Assembly (NCBI GenBank): GCA_023253795.1
Contig: JALRFG010000026.1
Span: 8,595 to 16,730, forward strand
Length of the DNA stretch: 8,136 nt
Reading direction: 5' to 3'
Source: Methylocystis sp.
GTDB taxonomy: Bacteria; Pseudomonadota; Alphaproteobacteria; Rhizobiales; Beijerinckiaceae
The notes beneath the pieces are model-generated. The model searched no databases and was not told the DNA's origin. It saw nothing but the letters and a program-made list of their open reading frames with translations. The position numbers and the translations under genes were made by a program. Each line of letters starts with the position of its first letter. The stretch's first letter is position 1. Shown in pieces: positions 1 through 5,387 of this stretch.

Positions 1-92
1 ATCTGCCTGAGCATCGACGCGCCCGGGCGAGGCGTCTAACAGTAGGGCCCCGGCGGATTTAGATAACGCCGGCGGCGACGCGGGGATGGATC
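1..92. other. Upstream flank of lpdA with a GC-rich dyad
   Basis: No gene can be assigned here. A reading frame entering from the left edge (frame 1) closes at a TAA at 37-39, and another closes at a TAG at 60-62. Neither gives a recognisable C-terminus, so the identity of the upstream gene is open. CCGGCG at 50-55 and CGCCGG at 67-72 form a 6-bp inverted repeat with an 11-nt AT-rich loop. No T-run follows, so it is not a standard intrinsic terminator. GGGGA at 82-86 is a plausible ribosome-binding site, 6 nt before the lpdA ATG. Confidence 0.4.
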
Positions 93-1529
93 ATGAGCGA
101 GGCCTACGATCTCATTATCATCGGCGGTGGTCCTGGGGGCTATGTCGCGGCGATCCGCGCCGCGCAGCTCGGGTTCAAAACAGCGGTGATCGAACGCGAG
201 CATCTGGGCGGCATTTGCCTTAACTGGGGCTGCATCCCGACCAAAACCTTGCTGCGCTCGGCCGAGATTTACCGGCTGGCGAAAGAAGGCGCAGTCTTCG
301 GCGTGACGGCGACGCCGAGCTTCGATCCGGCCCGCATCATCGCCCGCTCGCGCGAGTCGGCCGTGCGGCTCAACGCCGGCGTCGGCTTTTTGCTGAAAAA
401 GAACAAGATCGACGTGATCTGGGGCGAAGCGCGTCTGACTGGCGGGGGCAGCGTGAGCGTGGGCGCGCCGACAAAAGCGGCGGTGACGCCGCAGATCCCC
501 GCGCCCAAAAACACGTTGGGGGCCGGAGACTATCGCGCCAAAAACATCATCATCGCCACCGGCGCGCGCCCGCGCGTATTGCCGGGGCTGGAGCCGGACG
601 GGCGTCTGGTGTGGAGCTATTTCGAGGCGTTGAAGCCCGAGGCTTTTCCCAAATCGCTACTGATTGTTGGCGGCGGCGCCATCGGCGTCGAGTTCGCTTC
701 CTTCTACAACACCTTCGGCGTCGCCGTGACGCTGGTGGAAGCGACCGGGCAAATCCTGCCGGCCGAGGACGCCGAGATCGCGGCGCTGGCGCATAAATCG
801 CTTGAAAAGCAGGGGATCGCGATCCGTGTGGCGACGACCGTCGCGGCGCTCGACAGGCAGGCCGACAGTGTTGTCGCCACACTCAAAGGAGCCGACGGCA
901 AGCCGGAGACAGCGGCGTTCGCACGCGTGCTGTCGGCGGCGGGGGTTGTCGCCAATGTCGAAAATCTTGGGCTGGAGGCGCTGGGCGTCGCGCTGGAGCG
1001 CGGCGTGATCAAGATTGACGGACCGGGACGAACCAACGTTCCCGGCGTTTACGCCATCGGCGATGTCGCTGGCGGTCCGATGCTGGCGCATAAGGCGGAG
1101 CATGAAGGCGTCGTCTGCGTAGAGGCGATCGCCGGCAAAAACCCGCATGCGCTTGATAAATCGCTGGTGCCGGGCTGCACCTACTGCCACCCGCAAATCG
1201 CCTCGGTGGGTTTGAGCGAGGCGAAGGCGAAAGCGCTGGGATATGAACTGAAAATCGGCCGCTTTCCCTATCTCGCCAATGGCAAGGCGATTGCGCTCGG
1301 CGAACCCGACGGGCTGGTGAAAACGATCTTCGACTCCAAAAGTGGGCGACTGCTCGGCGCCCATCTGATCGGTGCGGAGGCGACGGAGCTGGTTCAGGGA
1401 TTTGTCATCGCGATGAATCTCGAAACCACCGAAGAGGAGTTGATGCGCACGGTGTTTCCGCATCCCACACTCTCCGAAACCATGCTGGAAAGCGTTTACA
1501 GCGCCTATGATCGCGCGATTCATATCTGA
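93..1529 (+). CDS. lpdA: Dihydrolipoamide dehydrogenase (E3 subunit, PDH-type)
   Basis: This cytoplasmic flavoprotein reoxidises the dihydrolipoyl groups of 2-oxo acid dehydrogenase complexes and passes the electrons through FAD to NAD+. The 478 residues match the family's full length. The FAD-binding loop GGGPGG is at residues 11-16. The redox disulfide motif GGICLNWGCIPTK gives C42 and C47. The NAD-binding Rossmann loop GGGAIG is at 193-198. The second FAD contact YAIGDVAGG is at about 320-328. The dimer-interface active-site pair in HPTLSE is H457 and E462. A Pro/Ala-rich insertion at about residues 120-150, before IIIATGARPRVLPGLEPDG, resembles the pyruvate-dehydrogenase-linked Lpd of rhizobia-like bacteria rather than the shorter 2-oxoglutarate-linked copy; that assignment is from memory of the family. 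The ATG at 93 follows GGGGA at good spacing. No pdh, odh or lipA gene is visible within the window to settle the complex it serves. Confidence 0.96.
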   Translation: MSEAYDLIIIGGGPGGYVAAIRAAQLGFKTAVIEREHLGGICLNWGCIPTKTLLRSAEIYRLAKEGAVFGVTATPSFDPARIIARSRESAVRLNAGVGFLLKKNKIDVIWGEARLTGGGSVSVGAPTKAAVTPQIPAPKNTLGAGDYRAKNIIIATGARPRVLPGLEPDGRLVWSYFEALKPEAFPKSLLIVGGGAIGVEFASFYNTFGVAVTLVEATGQILPAEDAEIAALAHKSLEKQGIAIRVATTVAALDRQADSVVATLKGADGKPETAAFARVLSAAGVVANVENLGLEALGVALERGVIKIDGPGRTNVPGVYAIGDVAGGPMLAHKAEHEGVVCVEAIAGKNPHALDKSLVPGCTYCHPQIASVGLSEAKAKALGYELKIGRFPYLANGKAIALGEPDGLVKTIFDSKSGRLLGAHLIGAEATELVQGFVIAMNLETTEEELMRTVFPHPTLSETMLESVYSAYDRAIHI

Positions 1530-1582
1530 AGCCAGCGGCTTGAAGCTGGGCGTACGAATCTTAGATGCTGATTAGCTCTCCC

Positions 1583-1587
1583 GGAGG
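1583..1587 (+). promoter_or_regulatory. Shine-Dalgarno deciding the peroxiredoxin start
   Basis: GGAGG is a strong ribosome-binding site. Its 6-nt spacing to the ATG at 1594 is near optimal, whereas the in-frame GTG at 1591 is only 3 nt away. This favours the shorter start. Confidence 0.7.
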
Positions 1588-1593
1588 TTCGTG

Positions 1594-2139
1594 ATGAAGC
1601 GCCTGCTCCTGTCTCTGCTTGTGGTCTTTTGCGCCACTTCCGCACTGGCGATGATGAAGCCCGGTGCGAGCGCACCGGATTTCACCGTCGAGGCGGCGCT
1701 GGGCGGCAAAGTCTTCACCTTTTCGTTGAAGGACGCGCTGAAAAAAGGGCCGGTGGTTTTGTATTTTTATCCGAAATCCTTCACCAGCGTCTGCACGGTG
1801 GAGGCGCATGAATTCGCGGAGGCGATGGAGCAATTCGCGGAGATGAAGGCCAGCGTGATTGGCGTCTCCGGCGATAACATCGACATACAGAAAGAGTTTT
1901 CCAAAAAAGAGTGCCGCGACAAATTTCCTGTCGGCGCTGATTCAACTTTTCACGTCATCAAAGCCTATGATGCCGCCTTTGAACTTCCGCTCGCCGGACC
2001 TGTCTTCGCCGATCGGATATCTTACGTGATTTCCCAGCAGGGCAAGATTGTTTCGGCAATCAAGGATTCCGGCGCCCATGCGCATATCGAAAATGCGCTG
2101 AAGGCCGTCAAAGAACTGACCGAGAGAAAGAAGCCCTGA
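1594..2139 (+). CDS. Exported peroxiredoxin (Bcp/PrxQ-like, AhpC/TSA family)
   Basis: This is a predicted thiol peroxidase that reduces H2O2 or organic hydroperoxides. GGAGG at 1583-1587 lies 6 nt before the ATG at 1594 but only 3 nt before the GTG at 1591, so I prefer 1594 (181 residues). Residues 1-19 are a signal peptide: M-K-R, a Leu/Val-rich core, then ATSALA with cleavage after A19. The mature protein should therefore be periplasmic. The peroxidatic motif P-x3-T-x2-C is intact as P60, T64 and C67 (YPKSFTSVCTVEAHEF). R141 (ADRISYVI) fits the conserved active-site arginine. The only other mature cysteine is C107 (KKECRDKF), 40 residues on. That spacing resembles PrxQ forms with the resolving cysteine in helix 3 rather than the C-x4-C of E. 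coli Bcp (inference). It lies 64 bp after lpdA on the same strand, so co-transcription is possible. The exact subfamily and reductant are uncertain. Confidence 0.88.
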   Translation: MKRLLLSLLVVFCATSALAMMKPGASAPDFTVEAALGGKVFTFSLKDALKKGPVVLYFYPKSFTSVCTVEAHEFAEAMEQFAEMKASVIGVSGDNIDIQKEFSKKECRDKFPVGADSTFHVIKAYDAAFELPLAGPVFADRISYVISQQGKIVSAIKDSGAHAHIENALKAVKELTERKKP

Positions 2140-2160
2140 CGCGAAGGCGCAATCAAACGT

Positions 2161-3969
2161 TTAAAATTCCCCGCCGAACTGAATTCTGGCCATATCGCGC
2201 GTAAAATTTGCGAGATCGAGCGGTCGCGGATCATGGATGGCGTGGCCGGCAAGCTGACGCGACCAGGCGACGGTCAGGAACAATTGGTTGGTTACTCTGA
2301 CATAGGCCTGTGGACCGAGATAGAAGGCGGTTCCCTGCAAGTCTGTGACGTTGGTGCCGGGCTGAACCCAGCGATTGAGCAACTGAAAACCGCCGCCAAC
2401 GCCAACCTTGGGCCCAACGAAATAGGTCATGGCGCCCATCACGCCATGATAGGCGGAGTGAATCCATTTCGACTCCGTAATTTCCCTAAAAATCTGTGGC
2501 GTATACATGATGTTGAGCGCCGCATATAATTTTTTGGGCAGCAATTCCGCGTCAACGCAAAGACGATTGTCGGATTCAAGCAGGGTCTCCGCCCAACCCG
2601 TCACGTTTGAAATATGCCCCCATTGTGGTTCGACATGCAGGGAGACGCCGACCGGAAATTTATCGGTCCGGCGCAGCATAATGTAGCGCGCTTCTCCGAG
2701 AACGCCGCGCAAACTCACGTTGTGACGGTTGGGTATGTCTTCAACGCCAAAGATGGTCGGATGAGCGCCCATCACGCCAATTGCATATTGAAAGTCTTCG
2801 GAAATTGTATGCTCAAACTCCAGCGTATTATCGATCATGCTATAGATGCCGGCGTTTCCTTCTCGCATGAAAGTTTGAACATCGACTGGATTTGAGGATT
2901 TTAGAGTTCTGGGACGTTTGCCGGCGTTAACCTTGGTGATGTTCAGAATCTCTCCGCGCCCTTCCGTCTCAATATCGGTTCCGTATGTGAAGCCGAAAAT
3001 ATAATGCGTGCTGATCTCTGGCGATTTATCGCCGGAGCGATAGAGATACAGATTCGGGTCGCCATAGTTTTTTTCATCCGAATGCTTGAAGTTAAACCGG
3101 TAGTTCAACCCGGCGCGGAATATTTCAAAACGATTTGGATAGCCGTCCATCGACACGAAGCGCGGGGAAGCTTCTTCTTCTTTCTCATTTTCCGTGAATG
3201 CGAGATGTGCAGGGCTTCGACCCAGATTAAGCATCAAATATTCAAGCTTCATCGAGACCGTCGGACTGATCGCCCATTCAATGCCGCCACCGGCCGCAAA
3301 GCCGGCGCGCGTGGGGTTGTTGACGCTCTCGCCAACATTGCCGGCTGAATCCATGTAGCGAAGCAGATTGGCTCCTCCGCCATAGGCCAGACCACCTGTG
3401 GCGTAAGCCATAAAACCGGGCGTCAGCGCATAGCCGAGACGACCGCGAAGCGTGCCGAACCAATCGATCGCGCGACGATTATCGACAAAGGGTTTGAGTT
3501 CCTGCGGCTGACCAAAGCCGGCCTGGCCGCCTGAGAGTCCGCCAGCCTGCCAGTCCGCCTCCACGCCAGTCACAAGGCGGCCGAATGTCTGGTCATAGCC
3601 AACTTGCACGCCGCCGATCAGGCCGGAGAGCGGGGCTTTCGGCAGCAGCCAGCCGGCATCGACGCGATAAGCTTCGTGTTCTTCGCTCCCGGCTCCGACG
3701 CCCCAGGGATTTGTGCCGGGCGCAACGCCAAAGCCAAAATTGACGCCGGCATGCATGCCCTGCCAGCTGAACGCTTGCATCGTTGGCATGTCAGCGGGTC
3801 TGGGACGCGTGGAGTTGCTGAGGAATTCGATGAGCGTGCGCGGCGTCTCGTAATAGGTGCGCGCGTGCGGAGCAGGCGACACGGCTTTCTCCGTTTCCTG
3901 CGCAAACGCAGGAAAGGATGCAATGAGGCAGAGAAAGGCCAGAAAGCCGGGCAGGCGACGCATGATCAT
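2161..3969 (-). CDS. Two-domain outer-membrane beta-barrel protein (Omp25/Omp31-like N-half)
   Basis: This is a surface barrel protein of unproven function, 602 residues. Residues 1-23 are a signal peptide (MRR, hydrophobic core, FPAFA before QE). Residues 24-68 form a Pro/Thr-rich linker. Residues 69-294 resemble the Omp25/Omp31 barrels of alphaproteobacteria: they start WQGMHAGVNFGFG, contain glycine/aromatic alternating strands such as IGGVQVGYDQTFGRLVTGVE and FGTLRGRLGYALTPGFMAYA, and close with FRAGLNYRFNF. Residues 295-602 are a second half with its own amphipathic strands (YIFGFTYGTDIET, GVSLHVEPQWG, FLTVAWSRQLAG). It ends ARIQFGGEF, and a terminal Phe is typical of the BAM-recognised beta-signal. 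The length is about twice that of a simple Omp25-type protein. I recall similar Omp31-plus-C-domain proteins in other Hyphomicrobiales, so the fusion may be a family trait. In-frame ATGs at 3969 and 3963 both work; the second gives a more typical signal peptide. The distal part of the gene is visibly less GC-rich than its neighbours. Confidence 0.82.
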   Translation of the reverse strand: MIMRRLPGFLAFLCLIASFPAFAQETEKAVSPAPHARTYYETPRTLIEFLSNSTRPRPADMPTMQAFSWQGMHAGVNFGFGVAPGTNPWGVGAGSEEHEAYRVDAGWLLPKAPLSGLIGGVQVGYDQTFGRLVTGVEADWQAGGLSGGQAGFGQPQELKPFVDNRRAIDWFGTLRGRLGYALTPGFMAYATGGLAYGGGANLLRYMDSAGNVGESVNNPTRAGFAAGGGIEWAISPTVSMKLEYLMLNLGRSPAHLAFTENEKEEEASPRFVSMDGYPNRFEIFRAGLNYRFNFKHSDEKNYGDPNLYLYRSGDKSPEISTHYIFGFTYGTDIETEGRGEILNITKVNAGKRPRTLKSSNPVDVQTFMREGNAGIYSMIDNTLEFEHTISEDFQYAIGVMGAHPTIFGVEDIPNRHNVSLRGVLGEARYIMLRRTDKFPVGVSLHVEPQWGHISNVTGWAETLLESDNRLCVDAELLPKKLYAALNIMYTPQIFREITESKWIHSAYHGVMGAMTYFVGPKVGVGGGFQLLNRWVQPGTNVTDLQGTAFYLGPQAYVRVTNQLFLTVAWSRQLAGHAIHDPRPLDLANFTRDMARIQFGGEF

Positions 3970-3990
3970 GCTTCACACGCCTGCCGCGCC

Positions 3991-4010
3991 CGATCAATTT
4001 TTATTGATCG
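3991..4010 (-). promoter_or_regulatory. Perfect 8-bp inverted repeat upstream of the omp gene
   Basis: CGATCAAT at 3991-3998 and ATTGATCG at 4003-4010 are exact reverse complements around TTTT. On the omp-sense strand this reads as a stem with an AAAA loop, ending 21 nt before the upstream ATG. If transcribed it is a 5'-leader hairpin, which could stabilise the mRNA as the 5' stem-loop of E. coli ompA does. If not transcribed, it could be a repressor or activator operator. The sequence does not decide between these. It is not a terminator for omp, being upstream of it, and no gene converges on it. Confidence 0.5.
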
Positions 4011-4064
4011 CAAATGCCGACATGTTGTTGATTTGTCCGGTCTATGTGGCTGTCTTGCAACAAT

Positions 4065-4080
4065 CGTCAGCCTGATGACG
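4065..4080. promoter_or_regulatory. Dyad CGTCA-N6-TGACG in the omp/gshB control region
   Basis: CGTCA at 4065-4069 and TGACG at 4076-4080 are exact inverted arms separated by 6 bp. The 16-bp dyad lies 96-111 bp upstream of the omp start, a usual distance for a dimeric regulator site. A second inverted pair, TTGTTG at 4025-4030 and CAACAA at 4058-4063, lies just beside it. I do not recognise the regulator, and short dyads arise by chance. Confidence 0.25.
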
Positions 4081-4211
4081 GCGACGCAGGGGCGCTGTTT
4101 CGGCGGATAGTTTTGTCTCATGTCTAAAATCAGATCGCAGAAGAACAGCATAGCGTTCCTGAGATTATGATCCTGCTGGGCGAATATGGATCAGGATAAG
4201 CAGCATGCTGT

Positions 4212-4226
4212 GCCTGCTCGGCAGGC
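4212..4226. other. Short perfect hairpin GCCTGC-TCG-GCAGGC
   Basis: The 6-bp arms at 4212-4217 and 4221-4226 flank a 3-nt loop. No T-run follows on either strand, so this is not a standard intrinsic terminator. It sits about 190 bp before gshB and could fold in a long gshB leader if transcription starts upstream. Confidence 0.3.
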
Positions 4227-4394
4227 CCATGTCTGGCGTTTCGGGCTAAATCTCGTCGCGTCCGCCGCGGGCGAGGCCTTGTCGCCAGCCGGCGTGCGCC
4301 CATGCTAAAAGGGGCACGGAGACGGAGCGCTGATGTCGGGACGTTAAATGAACGCATCCCCATGGCGCTCCAAAGGCGCAAGTAAGCGTGTAAA

Positions 4395-4400
4395 TATAAT
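4395..4400 (+). promoter_or_regulatory. Consensus -10 box (TATAAT) before gshB
   Basis: TATAAT matches the sigma-70 -10 consensus exactly and sits in an AT-rich island of otherwise GC-rich DNA. The hexamer 17 bp upstream (AAAGGC, 4372-4377) does not resemble TTGACA, so a -35 element is absent or activator-dependent. Initiation about 7 bp downstream would leave a leader of under 10 nt before the ATG at 4416, or about 25 nt before the ATG at 4431. Confidence 0.35.
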
Positions 4401-4415
4401 AAAAACAAGCATATA

Positions 4416-5387
4416 ATGGCGAAAACAACAATGCTGGAAATCGCGGTCCAGATGGACCCTCTGGAGCGGATCAACTTCGCTGGCGACTCGACCTTCGCCC
4501 TGATGCTGGAGGCGAAGCGCCGGGGGCATCGGCTTTGGTTCTATACGCCCGACCTGCTGTCGCTCGATGGCGGTCGCGTCATCGCCCGCGCGCATCGCAT
4601 CGATGTGTTCGATGAACCCGGCCACTACTATGCGCTGGGCGAGGCGCGGGAGATCGATCTGAATGAGATGGATGTGGTGCTGCTTCGGCAGGATCCACCA
4701 TTCGATCTCGCCTATATCACCTCGACGCATTTTCTGGAGCGTGTGCAGTCGCGTGTGCTGGTCGTCAATGATCCGGCGCATGTGCGCAACGCACCGGAGA
4801 AAGTCTTTGTGATGGACTTTCCCGATCTGATGCCGCCGACGGCCCTGACGCGCGACCGCGCCACCATCGAAGCCTTTCGCGCGCGGCATGGCGATATTGT
4901 CATGAAGCCGCTCTATGGCCATGGCGGTGCAGCCGTTTTCAAAGTTGCGCAGCGCGATCCGAATTTTGGATCGCTGTTTGATATGTTTCACACGCTGTTT
5001 CGCGAGCCCTGGGTCGTGCAGCGATTTTTGCCGGAGGTGGCGCAGGGCGATAAACGCATTTTGCTGATCGACGGCGTCGCTATGGGCGCCATCAACCGCG
5101 TGCCGGCGCAGGATGACATTCGCTCCAATATGGTGCGCGGCGGCGCAGCGGCGGTGACGCAACTTGACGCGCGCGAGCAGGAAATTTGCGATCGTCTGGG
5201 GCCTGAACTGAAAAAGCGTGGATTGATTTTCGTTGGCATCGACGTCATTGGCGGCTTTCTGACCGAGATTAACGTCACATCGCCGACCGGTCTGCGCGCG
5301 CTCAAGCGTATTGGCGGTCCGGATCTGACGGCGCCCTTGTTCGATGTGATCGAACGCAGCCTGGCGACGCTGCGCGCGGATTCATGA
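4416..5387 (+). CDS. gshB: Glutathione synthetase (ATP-grasp)
   Basis: This cytoplasmic enzyme joins gamma-glutamylcysteine to glycine using ATP, the second step of glutathione synthesis. The 323 residues match the bacterial family (E. coli about 316). The N-terminal substrate domain carries MDPLERINFAGDSTFALMLEA (about 13-33) and LLRQDPPFD (89-97). The ATP-grasp domain has the Lys/glycine-rich loop KPLYGHGGAAVF (164-175), QRFLPEVAQGDKRILLIDG, and the metal-binding set D276, E284 and N286 in VGIDVIGGFLTEINVTSPTG. The start is uncertain. The ATG at 4416 has no Shine-Dalgarno sequence and sits in a TAATG overlap with a short upstream frame. The ATG at 4431 (M6, MLEIAVQMDP) aligns with the start of most homologues but also lacks a good ribosome site. 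The stop overlaps the glnD start as ATGA, implying one operon with translational coupling. gshA, for the preceding step, is not in the window. Confidence 0.96.
   Translation: MAKTTMLEIAVQMDPLERINFAGDSTFALMLEAKRRGHRLWFYTPDLLSLDGGRVIARAHRIDVFDEPGHYYALGEAREIDLNEMDVVLLRQDPPFDLAYITSTHFLERVQSRVLVVNDPAHVRNAPEKVFVMDFPDLMPPTALTRDRATIEAFRARHGDIVMKPLYGHGGAAVFKVAQRDPNFGSLFDMFHTLFREPWVVQRFLPEVAQGDKRILLIDGVAMGAINRVPAQDDIRSNMVRGGAAAVTQLDAREQEICDRLGPELKKRGLIFVGIDVIGGFLTEINVTSPTGLRALKRIGGPDLTAPLFDVIERSLATLRADS

Larger units (their letters stand above)
3970..4415. other. Divergent intergenic region between the omp gene and gshB
   Basis: These 446 bp should carry the promoters of both flanking genes. I see no convincing protein or RNA gene. 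Listed separately are a perfect hairpin at 3991-4010, a dyad at 4065-4080, a short hairpin at 4212-4226 and a TATAAT box at 4395-4400. Two short plus-strand frames exist: 4186-4308 (40 codons, contains VWRFGL) and 4348-4416 (22 codons, whose TAA overlaps the gshB ATG as TAATG). Neither has a clear ribosome-binding site. The last 30 bp before gshB are strikingly AT-rich against the surrounding high-GC DNA. Confidence 0.7.

Noticed and set aside
657..1523. Long open frame (288 codons) on the minus strand inside lpdA
   Set aside because: It is antisense to a gene with all catalytic motifs intact. Its product has no recognisable domain, and GC-rich codon use commonly leaves long antisense frames open.
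1532..1549. CCAGC/GCTGG hairpin just after lpdA as a terminator
   Set aside because: The stem is only 5 bp and is followed by GCGTACG rather than a T-run, so it does not meet the pattern of an intrinsic terminator.
2140..2160. Bidirectional terminator between the convergent peroxiredoxin and omp genes
   Set aside because: The 21-bp gap contains no inverted repeat with a T-run. Termination may occur inside the opposing gene or depend on Rho, but nothing can be annotated here.
3604..4110. Plus-strand 168-codon frame antisense to the omp signal-peptide region
   Set aside because: It is an Arg/Ala/Gly-rich composition typical of a shadow frame. The minus-strand gene has a coherent signal peptide and barrel pattern.
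4130..4474. Minus-strand 114-codon frame across the omp/gshB spacer with a hydrophobic stretch near its N-terminus
   Set aside because: It could look like a small membrane protein. However, the hydrophobic segment comes from the AT-rich gshB promoter patch read backwards, the rest is Arg/Pro-rich, its start lies antisense within gshB, and no homology is recognisable. Proteomics or conservation would be needed to revive it.
4344..5162. Minus-strand open frame (272 codons) inside gshB
   Set aside because: It is a His/Arg-rich shadow of a well-supported ATP-grasp gene, with no family resemblance and no ribosome site.
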